Below, in pieces: positions 39,907-48,589 of a DNA stretch of 64,000 bases. This stretch comes from Thermomonas sp. (GTDB lineage: Bacteria > Pseudomonadota > Gammaproteobacteria > Xanthomonadales > Xanthomonadaceae), in NCBI GenBank assembly GCA_016720345.1, contig JADKKV010000001.1, forward strand, positions 237,433 through 301,432, written 5' to 3'. The position numbers and the translations under genes were made by a program. The notes under the pieces are model-generated. The model was not told where the DNA came from. It did not search any database and saw only the letters and a program-made list of their open reading frames with translations. Positions within the stretch are counted from its first letter, which is position 1; each line of letters starts with the position of its first letter.

Positions 39907-40604
39907 CCGTGGTCGCCGGCAGGCGCCGCCCCCTGCGCGGCAGCAGGCTGACCCGCGAGGAGATCGCCGACCTGTTCGCCCGCCTGCGTGCACTGAACCC
40001 GAAGCCGACCACCGAACTCGAGTACGCCAGCCCGTTCGAGCTGCTGGTCGCGGTGATCCTGTCGGCGCAGGCCACCGACGTGGGCGTCAACAAGGCGACG
40101 CGCAAGCTGTTCCCTCGTGCAAACACCCCAGCCGCGATCCTTGCGCTGGGCGAGGACGGCCTGAAGCGATACATCGCGACCATCGGCCTGTTCAATGCCA
40201 AGGCCGCAAACGTCATCGCCATGTGCCGCCTGCTGCTCGACGCGCACGGCGGCGAGGTGCCGCGCACCCGTGCCGGACTGGAAGCGCTGCCCGGGGTTGG
40301 CCGCAAGACCGCCAACGTGGTCCTCAATACCGCGTTCGGCGAACCGGCGATCGCGGTCGACACCCATATCTTCCGGGTCTCCAACCGCACCGGGCTGGCG
40401 CCAGGCACCAACGTGCGCATCGTCGAGGACAAGCTGGTGAAGCTGGTCCCGGCGGAATTCCGGCTGGACGCACACCACTGGCTGATCCTGCACGGCCGCT
40501 ACACCTGCACCGCGCGCAAGCCACAGTGCCCGCGCTGCCCGGTCCGCGACCTGTGCCGGTGGCCGGACAAGGCGGCGTCGGCCGGGCCGGTGCTGCTGCC
40601 CTGA
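39903..40604 (+). CDS. nth: endonuclease III
   Basis: DNA glycosylase/AP lyase removing oxidised pyrimidines. Within 233 residues are the helix-hairpin-helix LPGVGRKTANVVL with the catalytic lysine, the catalytic aspartate in VDTHIFRVSNRTG, and the [4Fe-4S] loop C-x6-C-x2-C-x5-C (CTARKPQCPRCPVRDLC). The N-terminus is about 18 residues longer than in E. coli and basic. It overlaps the preceding small gene and faces the porin gene across a hairpin. Confidence 0.96.
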   Translation: MTVVAGRRRPLRGSRLTREEIADLFARLRALNPKPTTELEYASPFELLVAVILSAQATDVGVNKATRKLFPRANTPAAILALGEDGLKRYIATIGLFNAKAANVIAMCRLLLDAHGGEVPRTRAGLEALPGVGRKTANVVLNTAFGEPAIAVDTHIFRVSNRTGLAPGTNVRIVEDKLVKLVPAEFRLDAHHWLILHGRYTCTARKPQCPRCPVRDLCRWPDKAASAGPVLLP

Positions 40605-40667
40605 ACGAGGGCCCGCGCGTTGCCGGGCGATGCACGGCGCTGGCCCTCGCGGCTGGCCGCAAATGAA

Positions 40668-40692
40668 GACGCCCCGCACGAAGCGGGGCGTC
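40668..40692. terminator. shared hairpin between convergent nth and porin genes
   Basis: GACGCCCCGC / GCGGGGCGTC form a perfect 10-bp stem with loop ACGAA. It lies 63 bp after nth and 25 bp after the porin stop. Neither side has a clean T run, but the position fits bidirectional termination. Confidence 0.7.
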
Positions 40693-40717
40693 CGGTGTTG
40701 CACGAGGTGCGCCCGGG

Positions 40718-42034
40718 TCAGAACGCGAACTGGGTGCGCAGCGCGAGCTGGCTCGGCTCGTCGCCGGTCTTGTCGTTGTCGCCCTGGGTCCAGTTCAGCA
40801 TGATCCGCATGTTCGGGTTGACGTAGTAGTTCACGCCAAGGACGGTGGAGGTGGTCTTGGTGTCCAGCAGGTCGTTGTTCTCCATCGTGTCCCAACGCGC
40901 GGTGAGCTCCCACAGGCCCTTGTCGGCGACCTTCGGCGAGCCGAACACGCCGGTGCCCGGCTTGTACGCCTTCATCCCGCCGTTGAGCATCCAGCTGCCC
41001 TGCACGTAGAACGCGTCCACGTCCTGCGAGCCGCCGCTGGCCTGGCCGTAGTTGCCGCGCGCATATTCGGACTGCACGAAGAACGGGCCGCTGAGGTACG
41101 CCGCCTCGAGGCCATAGGTGCTGACCTGGGAGTCGTTGGTGCCGACCGCGGCGGTGGTGGTGGCCATGGTCTGCGACGGGCCGCGGCGACCGGCGTAGTG
41201 CGACACCGCGGTCACGGTCGGGGTGCCCTTGTTCAGGTTCTCGAAGCTGTAGGAGGCGCCAAGGTGGAAGGCGGTGGTGCCGTCGTTGATCGGCGCCCAG
41301 GTGGCGCGGCCGGCGAAGCCCACGCCCTCGTTGCGCGCAGTCGGCGCGCTGCGCATGTTGAACGCGCTGACGCCGAAGGTGTAGTTGCCGGTGGCGCCGG
41401 CGCGCAGGTAGCCCACGCCCTGCTGGAACTGGCGGCCGTTGTAGATGCCGGTGGCGGTGGTGCTGGGGCGCTCCATCATCAGGATTTCGTTGGAACTGGT
41501 CAGCTCCTCCAGCGCGCGGTACGGCTTGAAGTGGCCGATGGTGACCTTGCCGCCCATCATGTTGCGGGCGATGTAGAGGTCGCGGATGCCGTCCAGGTTG
41601 CTGCCGCCGGAGAAATCTTCCTCGACCTTGTATTCCCAACCGTAGGCCTTGCCGGACAGGGTCAGGCGGGCGCGGCGGAACTCGGTGGTGTCGGTGGTCG
41701 CGGCCACGTCCTTGTCGAACGCGTAGGCATCGAAATGGACGCGGCCACCGATCGAGGCCTCGAAGTTCTTGTCGGCCGAGGTGACCTTGATGCCGCCCTT
41801 GGTCTCGACCTTGGTGCTGTTGTTGGCCAGGGTGTCGAGCTGGGTCGCGGTATCGACGTTGACGTCGGACTGCGCGTCGCTGCGGTCCTCGAGCTCCTGC
41901 ACCTTGGCGGCGAGCTCCGCCAGTTGCTGCTTGAGCGCGGCGAGTTCCTGGTCGCGCGCATCCTGGGCACTGGCCTGGAAGCTGGTGGCGGCCAGCGCCA
42001 TGGTCACGGCGAGGGCGAGGGTCTTGCGTTGCAT
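40718..42034 (-). CDS. phosphate/polyphosphate-selective porin, OprO/OprP family
   Basis: Outer-membrane trimeric porin expected to pass phosphate or pyrophosphate. The ATG at 42032-42034 has GGAG seven bases upstream. An ATG two codons earlier is too close to that site. It encodes 438 residues: a signal peptide (MQRKTLALAVTMALAATSFQASA), a coiled-coil segment at about 24-60 (QELAALKQQLAELAAKVQELEDRSD), then a 16-strand barrel with NFEASIGGRVHFDAYAFD and ARLTLSGKAYGWEYKVEEDFSG, ending LRTQFAF. It is divergent from pstS with Pho-box repeats between, so it belongs to the phosphate regulon. Confidence 0.93.
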   Translation of the reverse strand: MQRKTLALAVTMALAATSFQASAQDARDQELAALKQQLAELAAKVQELEDRSDAQSDVNVDTATQLDTLANNSTKVETKGGIKVTSADKNFEASIGGRVHFDAYAFDKDVAATTDTTEFRRARLTLSGKAYGWEYKVEEDFSGGSNLDGIRDLYIARNMMGGKVTIGHFKPYRALEELTSSNEILMMERPSTTATGIYNGRQFQQGVGYLRAGATGNYTFGVSAFNMRSAPTARNEGVGFAGRATWAPINDGTTAFHLGASYSFENLNKGTPTVTAVSHYAGRRGPSQTMATTTAAVGTNDSQVSTYGLEAAYLSGPFFVQSEYARGNYGQASGGSQDVDAFYVQGSWMLNGGMKAYKPGTGVFGSPKVADKGLWELTARWDTMENNDLLDTKTTSTVLGVNYYVNPNMRIMLNWTQGDNDKTGDEPSQLALRTQFAF

Positions 42035-42128
42035 GGTCATGCTCCGGAAAGGATCGAAAGTAGGTTGGGTGCCTGCGGCCGGGCGGCCGTTAAGACTCCG
42101 TGAAACGGGCACAGCCTGCGACCGGATT

Positions 42129-42157
42129 CTGACAGTCGTGTTGTCGAAAGATGACAG
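42129..42157 (-). promoter_or_regulatory. Pho-box array upstream of the porin
   Basis: Read on the minus strand, three 7-mers CTGTCAT, CGACAAC and CTGTCAG are separated by exactly four bases each, the 11-bp repeat spacing bound by PhoB. The array ends 95 bp upstream of the porin start. Confidence 0.75.
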
Positions 42158-42213
42158 TTCGATGAATCCGCGCCGCGGCCCATGTGTCACGGGACACGCA
42201 GGGCGCGCCAGCG

Positions 42214-42253
42214 TTGTCATCAAACGGTCACTTCGACAACACGCTTCTGTCAT
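42214..42253 (+). promoter_or_regulatory. Pho-box array upstream of pstS
   Basis: Four 7-mers with 11-bp periodicity (TTGTCAT, CGGTCAC, ACAACAC, CTGTCAT) lie 62 bp upstream of the first pstS start. The outer pair and the second match the PhoB half-site CTGTCAT best. This suggests two PhoB dimers activating the pst operon. Confidence 0.78.
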
Positions 42254-42314
42254 CCAACCGCAGTGGAATGCGCGGCAGCGGCGAGTCCGCGCATCAGCCA
42301 CCCAGGAGTACCGC

Positions 42315-43334
42315 GTGTCCAACTACCTCAAGCACCGCACCGCAGCCCTCGTGCTCGCCGGCGGCTTCGTGTTCACCGCCGCCGCCGCCGACATCACCGG
42401 TGCCGGCGCCACCTTCATCTATCCGCTGCTCTCGAAGTGGTCGGCCGACTACTCGCAGGCCACCGGCAACAAGATCAACTACCAGTCGATCGGCTCCGGC
42501 GGCGGCATCGCCCAGATCAAGGCGAAGACGGTTGACTTCGGCTCCTCCGACAAGCCGCTGCCACCCGAGGAACTGAAGGCCGCGGGCCTGGGCCAGTTCC
42601 CGTCGGCGATCGGCGGCGTGGTGCCGGTGATCAATATCCCGGGCCTGAAGGCCGGTGCGATGAAGCTGGACGGCGAACTGGTCGCCGACATCTTCCTCGG
42701 CAAGGTCGCCAAGTGGAACGATCCGCGCATCGTCGCCCTGAACGGCGGCGTCAACCTGCCGGACATGAAGATCACCGTGGTCCACCGTTCGGACGGTTCC
42801 GGCACCACCTTCAACTGGGTCAACTACCTGTCCAAGGTCAGCCCGGAGTGGAAGGCCAAGGTCGGCGAAGGCACCTCGGTCAAGTGGCCGGCCGGCGTCG
42901 GCGGCAAGGGCAACGAGGGCGTCGCCGCGTACGTGAAGCAGATCAAGGGCGGCATCGGCTACGTCGAGCTGTCCTATGCGCTGCAGAACAAGATGGCCTA
43001 CAGCCGCATGAAGAACGCCGCCGGCAACTACGTGAACCCGAGCGATGCGAGCTTCGCCGCGGCCGCCGCCAGCGCCGACTGGAAGAACTCGAAGGACTTC
43101 TTCCTGGTGATGACCAACGCGCCGGGCGACAACTCCTGGCCGGTCGCCGCCACCAACTTCATCCTGATGCACAAGAAGCCGAAGGATGCCGCGCGCGCCA
43201 AGCAGGCGCTGGAGTTCTTCCGCTGGGCCTACGCCAATGGCGACGAGCAGGCCCGCTCGCTGGACTACGTGCCGCTGCCGGACGAACTGGTCCAGCAGGT
43301 CGAGGCGTACTGGGCGCAGAACTACAAGTTCTGA
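42315..43334 (+). CDS. pstS: phosphate ABC transporter substrate-binding protein, first copy
   Basis: Periplasmic phosphate-binding protein of the Pst importer. The start is GTG at 42315 with AGGAG six bases upstream, giving 339 residues. A Sec signal (MSNYLKHRTAALVLAGGFVFTAAAA) is followed by mature DITGAGATFIYPLLSKW. Phosphate-binding loops are GATFIYP, SIGSGGGIAQIKAKTVDFGSSDKPL and VVHRSDGSGTTFNWVNYLS. A terminator follows directly, so this copy can be made in excess of the membrane subunits. The next gene is a close paralogue. Confidence 0.96.
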   Translation: MSNYLKHRTAALVLAGGFVFTAAAADITGAGATFIYPLLSKWSADYSQATGNKINYQSIGSGGGIAQIKAKTVDFGSSDKPLPPEELKAAGLGQFPSAIGGVVPVINIPGLKAGAMKLDGELVADIFLGKVAKWNDPRIVALNGGVNLPDMKITVVHRSDGSGTTFNWVNYLSKVSPEWKAKVGEGTSVKWPAGVGGKGNEGVAAYVKQIKGGIGYVELSYALQNKMAYSRMKNAAGNYVNPSDASFAAAAASADWKNSKDFFLVMTNAPGDNSWPVAATNFILMHKKPKDAARAKQALEFFRWAYANGDEQARSLDYVPLPDELVQQVEAYWAQNYKF

Positions 43335-43368
43335 TCCCGCCAATCCCCCTGACCAGGGTGTGCGTTCG

Positions 43369-43393
43369 GGCGGGCCTTCGGGCCCGCCTTTTT
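43369..43393 (+). terminator. terminator between the two pstS genes
   Basis: GGCGGGCC / GGCCCGCC with the stable TTCG tetraloop, followed by TTTTT (43389-43393). It probably attenuates transcription into the second pstS and pstCAB. Confidence 0.9.
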
Positions 43394-43501
43394 CTTGCGC
43401 ACCCCGCCGATTCCGGGCGAAACCGGGGCAGCTGTCATCGACATGTCACAAAAACATCATTTCATGGCGCGATCCGAAACGCGCGACTGGAAGACCCCCA
43501 C

Positions 43502-44603
43502 ATGAGCCGCCAACTGCCCCGCCTCGCCGCCCTCAGCCTGTGCCTGCTGGCCGGCCTTGCCGCCTGCAAGCAGGAGCCCGCCGCGGCCGCCGCCAGCGCC
43601 GATCCCGGCGGCGGCGCCGACCGCTGCGCCGGCAACGGCCGGCGACCGCAAATCGGTGGAAATCACGGGTGCCGGCGCCACCTTCATCTATCCACTGCTT
43701 TCGAAGTGGTCGGACGACTACAACAAGGCCACCGGGGCCAGGATCAACTACCAGTCGATCGGCTCCGGCGGCGGCATCGCCCAGATCAAGGCCGGCACCG
43801 TGGACTTCGGCTCCTCCGACAAGCCGCTGGCGCCGGAAGAACTGGCGAAGGACGGCCTGGCCCAGTTCCCGTCCGCGGTCGGCGGGGTGGTGCCGGTGGT
43901 CAACCTCGAGGGCCTGGAAGCCGGCAAGCTGCGCCTGACCGGCGCGGTGCTGGCCGACATCTTCCTCGGCAAGGTCGCCACCTGGAACGACCCGGCGATC
44001 GCCGCGCTCAATCCCGGCCTGCCGCTGCCCTCCTCCAAGATCAACGTGGTGCACCGCTCGGACGGTTCCGGCACCACCTTCAATTTCGTCAATTACCTGT
44101 CCAAGGTCAGCCCGGCGTGGAAGGCCACGGTCGGCGAAGGCACCTCGGTCAACTGGCCCGGCGGCATCGGCGGCAAGGGCAACGAGGGCGTGGCTGCCTA
44201 CGTGAAGCAGATCAAGGGCAGCATCGGCTATGTCGAGCTGGCCTACGCCACCGAGAACAGGATGGCCTATGCCGGCATGCAGAACGCGGCCGGCAATTGG
44301 GTGCAGCCATCGGCGGCCTCGTTCGCCGCGGCCGCCGCCAGCGCCGACTGGAAGAACGCCCGGGACTTCAGCCTGGTCGTCACCGATGCCCCGGGTGCGG
44401 ACGCGTGGCCGATCACCGCCACCAACTTCATCCTGGTCTACAAGCAGCCGAAGGACGCCAAGCGCACCCGCGACACCCTGGACTTCTTCAAGTGGGCGTT
44501 CGAGCAGGGCCAGGCGCAGGCGGACGCCCTGCACTTCGTGCCGCTGCCGGCGGAACTGGTGCAGCAGATCGAGGCCTACTGGGCATCGGACATCAAGGCC
44601 TGA
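43502..44603 (+). CDS. pstS: phosphate-binding lipoprotein PstS, second copy, apparent frameshift
   Basis: A paralogue of the preceding PstS. The start region (ATG 43502, MSRQLPRLAALSLCLLAGLAACKQEP) encodes a lipoprotein signal with lipobox LAAC. The mature part (KSVEITGAGATFIYPLLSKWSDDYNK to the stop at 44601-44603) lies in the next frame. Removing one base within about 43600-43655, for example in the CCCGGCGGCGGCG string, joins them as ...ASADPAAAPTAAPATAGDRKSVEI. Binding loops GATFIYP, SIGSGGGIAQIK and HRSDGSGTTFNF are intact. Either a sequencing error or a recent disabling indel. An internal GTG at 43656 would give an unexported protein. Stretches of DNA are nearly identical to the first pstS. 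Confidence 0.88.
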
Positions 44604-44675
44604 CGACCACGCCGCGCGCACCGGCGCCACGTCCGTGGCGCCGGCTCGACACGACCGGATGACACCGCGAACACC

Positions 44676-45644
44676 ATGAACGCCATTGCCCCGACCGCCG
44701 CAGACGATTCCCGCGACCTCGCCGACATCCGCACCGACAACCGCTTCCGCTGGCTGGTGACCGGTGCCGGCGTGTTCGTGCTGGTGTCGCTCGCCGCCGC
44801 CGCGCTGTCGATGCTGTGGGGCGGCCGCGCGGCCTTCCAGAAATTCGGCATCGCCTTCCTGTGGACCGACGAGTGGGACGCGGTGCAGCAGCAGTTCGGC
44901 GCGCTGGTGCCGATCTACGGCACCCTGGTCACCGCCTTCATCGCGATGCTGATCGCGGTCCCGATCAGCTTCGGCATCGCCTTCTTCCTGACCGAGATCG
45001 CGCCGAAGTGGTTGCGCACCCCGGTCGGCGCGGCGATCGAGCTGCTGGCGGGCATTCCCTCGATCATCTACGGCATGTGGGGCCTGTTCGTGCTGGTGCC
45101 GGTGCTGGCCGAACACGTGTACCCGTGGGTGGATGCGAACTTCGGCCAAATCCCGTTCGTCGGCGTGCTGTTCGCCGGCCCGCCGCTGGGGCTGGGCATG
45201 GGCACTGCCGGCCTGGTGCTGGCGATCATGGTGATCCCGTTCGTGTCGTCGGTGATGCGCGAGGTGTTCCTGACCGTGCCCGGCAGGCTGAAGGAATCGG
45301 CGTACGCGCTCGGCGCGACCCGCTGGGAAGTGGTGTGGGACGTGGTCCTGCCGTACACGCGTTCGGCGGTGATCGGCGGCATCTTCCTGGGCCTCGGCCG
45401 CGCGCTGGGCGAGACCATGGCGGTCACCTTCGTGCTCGGCAACGCGCATTCGCTGACCATGTCGCTGCTGGAACCCGGCAACTCGATCGCCGCGACCATC
45501 GCCAACGAATTCACCGAAGCCGATTCGGAGATGTACCGCTCCTCGCTGATCGCGCTCGGCTTCGTGCTGTTCATCGTCACCTTCATCGTGCTCAGCATCG
45601 CCCGGCTGATGCTGCGCAGCCTCAACAAGCGGGAGGGCAACTGA
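44676..45644 (+). CDS. pstC: phosphate ABC transporter permease PstC
   Basis: Inner-membrane permease of the Pst importer. 322 residues with a cytoplasmic N-terminus, a first helix at about 27-48, a large periplasmic segment (RAAFQKFGIAFLWTDEWDAVQQQFGAL) and the ABC permease core. The EAA loop is ESAYALGATRWEVVWDVVLPYTRSAVIGG, followed by GRALGETMAVTFVLGN. Its stop overlaps the pstA start (TGATG). Confidence 0.97.
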   Translation: MNAIAPTAADDSRDLADIRTDNRFRWLVTGAGVFVLVSLAAAALSMLWGGRAAFQKFGIAFLWTDEWDAVQQQFGALVPIYGTLVTAFIAMLIAVPISFGIAFFLTEIAPKWLRTPVGAAIELLAGIPSIIYGMWGLFVLVPVLAEHVYPWVDANFGQIPFVGVLFAGPPLGLGMGTAGLVLAIMVIPFVSSVMREVFLTVPGRLKESAYALGATRWEVVWDVVLPYTRSAVIGGIFLGLGRALGETMAVTFVLGNAHSLTMSLLEPGNSIAATIANEFTEADSEMYRSSLIALGFVLFIVTFIVLSIARLMLRSLNKREGN

Positions 45645-46498
45645 TGGCCACGCCGCTCTATGCCATCCGCGCCGCCAAGAACATCGCCGCCCAGGTGCTG
45701 GCGGTGCTGGCCGCGGTGTTCGGGATCTTCTGGCTGGTCTGGATCATCTGGACCACCCTGCGGATGGGCGTCAGTTCGCTGAACCTGGCGCTGTTCACGG
45801 AAATGACCCCGCCACCGGGCGCCGAGGGCGGCGGCATGCTCAACGCGTTCTTCGGCAGTGCGCTGATGAGCATGCTCGGGATCCTGCTGGGCGCGCCGAT
45901 CGGGGTGCTGGCCGGCACCTACCTCGCCGAATACTCCAGCAAGAGCTGGCTCGGCGAGACCGTGCGCTTCGTCAACGACATCCTGCTGTCGGCGCCCTCG
46001 ATCGTGCTCGGCCTGTTCGTGTACACCATGGTGGTGGCGCAGATGGGGCATTTCTCGGCGCTCGCCGGCGGCATCGCGCTGGCCTTCATCGTGCTGCCGG
46101 TGGTGGTGCGCACCACCGACGAGATGCTGCGGCTGGTGCCCTCGCAGATGCGCGAGGCGGCGCTGTCGCTGGGCGTGCCCCAGTGGAAGGTGACCATGCA
46201 GGTGCTGTACCGCAGCGCCCTGCCCGGCATCGTCACCGGCATCCTGCTGGCGCTTGCGCGGATCTCCGGCGAAACCGCGCCACTGCTGTTCAGCGCGCTC
46301 AACAACCAGTACTGGACCACCGACGTCCTGTCGCCGATGGCGAACGTGCCGGTGGTGATCTTCCAGTATGCGATGAGCCCGTTCGAGAACTGGCATTCGC
46401 TGGCCTGGGCCGGCGCCTTCGTCCTGACCCTGTTCGTGCTGCTGACCAGCCTTGTGGCCCGGGCGATCGTATCGCGCAACAAGATGACCCATGACTGA
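45644..46498 (+). CDS. pstA: phosphate ABC transporter permease PstA
   Basis: Partner permease to PstC, 284 residues and six membrane segments. Typical segments are [43 protein letters not shown], the coupling loop [31 protein letters not shown] and [18 protein letters not shown]. It overlaps pstC by one base (TGATG) and pstB by eight bases. Confidence 0.97.
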   Translation: MATPLYAIRAAKNIAAQVLAVLAAVFGIFWLVWIIWTTLRMGVSSLNLALFTEMTPPPGAEGGGMLNAFFGSALMSMLGILLGAPIGVLAGTYLAEYSSKSWLGETVRFVNDILLSAPSIVLGLFVYTMVVAQMGHFSALAGGIALAFIVLPVVVRTTDEMLRLVPSQMREAALSLGVPQWKVTMQVLYRSALPGIVTGILLALARISGETAPLLFSALNNQYWTTDVLSPMANVPVVIFQYAMSPFENWHSLAWAGAFVLTLFVLLTSLVARAIVSRNKMTHD

Positions 46499-47327
46499 TT
46501 TCTCGCGGATCCCCGACATGAACGATTTGCACCTCGCCGTCGCACACCCGCGCGACACCCCGACGCTGGCGCCGCCGGTGAAGATCAGCGCGCGCAACCT
46601 GGACTTCTGGTACGACAAGTTCCACGCGGTCAAGGACATCAGGCTGGACGTCCCGGAGAAGCGGGTGACCGCGCTGATCGGGCCGTCCGGTTGCGGCAAG
46701 TCGACCCTGCTGCGGGTGTTCAACCGGATCTACGCGCTGTATCCCAAGCTGGTGGCGAAGGGCGAGGTGATGCTGGACGGCGAGAACATCCTCGACCCGA
46801 AGTACCCGATGAACCGGCTGCGCAGCAAGGTCGGCATGGTGTTCCAGAAGCCGGTGCCGTTCCCGATGACGATCTACGAGAACGTCGCCTACGGCATCCG
46901 CCACCACGAACGCCTGGGCAAGGCCGAAATGGACGCGCGCGTCGAGCTGGCGCTGCGCCAGGCCGCGCTGTGGGACGAGGTCAAGGACAAGCTGAAGGAC
47001 AGCGGCCTGGGCCTGTCCGGCGGCCAGCAGCAGCGCCTGTGCATCGCCCGCGCGGTGGCGCTGAAGCCGGAAGTGCTGCTGCTGGACGAACCGACCTCGG
47101 CGCTGGACCCGATCTCCACCAGCCGCATCGAGCAACTGGTCGAGGAACTCAAGCAGGACTTCACGATCATGATCGTGACCCACAACATGCAGCAGGCCGC
47201 GCGCGTCTCCGACTACACCGCCTTCATGTACCTGGGCGACCTCATCGAGCACGGCGCCACCGAGCAGATCTTCTCCAATCCCTCGAAGCAGCAGACCGAG
47301 GACTACATCACGGGCAGGTTCGGCTGA
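46491..47327 (+). CDS. pstB: phosphate ABC transporter ATP-binding protein PstB
   Basis: ATPase driving phosphate import and, with PhoU, reporting phosphate status to PhoR. In 278 residues are Walker [17 protein letters not shown], the Q-loop [17 protein letters not shown], signature [16 protein letters not shown], Walker [14 protein letters not shown] and the switch histidine [19 protein letters not shown]. About 30 residues precede the core. A start at the internal Met10 is possible, but the first ATG overlaps pstA in the usual way. Its stop overlaps phoU. Confidence 0.98.
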   Translation: MTDFSRIPDMNDLHLAVAHPRDTPTLAPPVKISARNLDFWYDKFHAVKDIRLDVPEKRVTALIGPSGCGKSTLLRVFNRIYALYPKLVAKGEVMLDGENILDPKYPMNRLRSKVGMVFQKPVPFPMTIYENVAYGIRHHERLGKAEMDARVELALRQAALWDEVKDKLKDSGLGLSGGQQQRLCIARAVALKPEVLLLDEPTSALDPISTSRIEQLVEELKQDFTIMIVTHNMQQAARVSDYTAFMYLGDLIEHGATEQIFSNPSKQQTEDYITGRFG

Positions 47328-48028
47328 TGAACGAGCACAACCACATCGTCAAGAGCTACGACCAGGAGCAGCAGGCCCTGCTCGACGAGCTGATCCGCAT
47401 GGGCCAGATGTCGGTGGCGCAGCTGGAGGCCGCGCTGGACGTGGTCGAGCGGCGCGACGACAAGGCCGCCGAGCGGGTGATCGGCAACGACGAGGCGATC
47501 GACGCGCTCGAGCAGCAGGTCAACCACGACGTGATCCGGCTGATCCGGCGCGGCCCGCTGGCCGGCGACCTGCGGGTGATCCTGGCCGCGTTGCGGGTGG
47601 CCTCCGACATCGAGCGCATCGGCGACCTCGCGGCGAACATCGCCAAGCGCTCGATGGCGCTCAACCTCACCCCGCCGCTGCCGCATACCCGCGGGCTGGA
47701 CGCGCTGGGCCGGCTGGCCGCGCGCCAGGTGCGCGACGTGCTCGACGCCTACGTGCAACGCGACGGCGACGCCGCGCTGCGCCTGCGCGCCAACGACGTC
47801 GAGCTGGACACCCTCTACACCGGGCTGTTCCGCGAGCTGCTGACCTACATGATGGAGGATGCGCGCGCGATCACCCCGTGCACGCACCTGCTGTTCATGG
47901 CCAAGAACCTGGAGCGGATCGGCGACCACGCCACCAACATCGCCGAGAACGTGTGGTTCCTCGTGCATGGCGAGGAACTGATGCCGCCGCGCGACAAGCG
48001 CGACGAGAGCAGCACCACGGTGGTCTGA
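47327..48028 (+). CDS. phoU: phosphate signalling protein PhoU
   Basis: PhoU restrains PhoR/PhoB signalling when phosphate is ample. 233 residues with two three-helix repeats. The metal-site motifs appear as RVASDIERIGDLAANIAKRS and FMAKNLERIGDHATNIAENVWFLVHGEEL. The ATG shares a base with the pstB stop (TGATG). It closes the pst operon. The next gene has its own ribosome site 115 bp on. Confidence 0.97.
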   Translation: MNEHNHIVKSYDQEQQALLDELIRMGQMSVAQLEAALDVVERRDDKAAERVIGNDEAIDALEQQVNHDVIRLIRRGPLAGDLRVILAALRVASDIERIGDLAANIAKRSMALNLTPPLPHTRGLDALGRLAARQVRDVLDAYVQRDGDAALRLRANDVELDTLYTGLFRELLTYMMEDARAITPCTHLLFMAKNLERIGDHATNIAENVWFLVHGEELMPPRDKRDESSTTVV

Positions 48029-48142
48029 CCGCCGCGACCCGCTGTACCGGCGGCAACGCCGGCCGCCAGCGGCTGGCCGTGGCCGTGTGCTGGCGGTAGG
48101 ATCGCGCCACACGTCACGCGCGAACCGCGCCAAGGAGCCACG

Positions 48143-48583
48143 ATGTCACAGTCCCACAAGCCGATCGCCCTGGTGATCGGCGCCGCCGTTGCCACCGGTA
48201 CCCTGGTCGCCGGCTCGCTGTTCACGATGCAGGCGATGGCCGGCGGCTACCAGCAGGATCCCGCCAAGGCCGAAGCCAAGGCCGGCGAGGGCAACTGCGG
48301 GGGCATGCAACCCGCGGCCGGCGCGCCGGCGCATACCTTGGCCTCGATGGACACCGACAAGGATGGCCGCCTGTCGCGCGCCGAATTCGATGCCGCGCAC
48401 AAGGGCAGCGAAGAGAAGTTCGCCGGCCATGACGGCAATGGCGATGGCTTCATCACCCAGGCCGAGATGGATGCGCACCACGCCCAGATGAAGGACGCGA
48501 AGCACGACGCCGCCAGCAAGGGCGGCGAAGGCAAGTGCGGCGAGGGCAAGTGCGGCGAAGGCAAGTGCGGCGGCAACCCCTGA
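48143..48583 (+). CDS. bufferin/HvfA-like RiPP precursor with EF-hands and triple EGKCG tail
   Basis: A 146-residue exported precursor. The N-terminal hydrophobic signal (IALVIGAAVATGTLVAGSLFTMQAMAG, residues 8-34) would send it to the periplasm. An EGNCG sits at 49-53. Two EF-hand loops lie at D70-E81 (DTDKDGRLSRAE) and D97-E108 (DGNGDGFITQAE). The C-terminus repeats EGKCG three times, with cysteines 132, 137 and 142. In related bufferin and Haemophilus HvfABC systems, EGKCG cysteines are converted to oxazolone or thiooxazole groups that bind copper. Here the modifying enzymes follow directly. The assignment by motif and context is strong. The actual modification and metal are inferred. AGGAG lies close upstream of the ATG. 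Confidence 0.83.
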   Translation: MSQSHKPIALVIGAAVATGTLVAGSLFTMQAMAGGYQQDPAKAEAKAGEGNCGGMQPAAGAPAHTLASMDTDKDGRLSRAEFDAAHKGSEEKFAGHDGNGDGFITQAEMDAHHAQMKDAKHDAASKGGEGKCGEGKCGEGKCGGNP

Positions 48584-48589
48584 GCCGGC

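Noticed and set aside
46491-46518. Shorter PstB starting at the internal Met10
   Set aside because: Possible, but the first ATG overlaps the pstA end in the way typical of this operon, so I kept the longer form.
48515-48583. The GEGKCG repeats as a random low-complexity tail or sequencing stutter
   Set aside because: The repeat is in frame, ends cleanly before a stop, and is followed directly by the DUF692/DUF2063 pair whose known substrates carry this motif.
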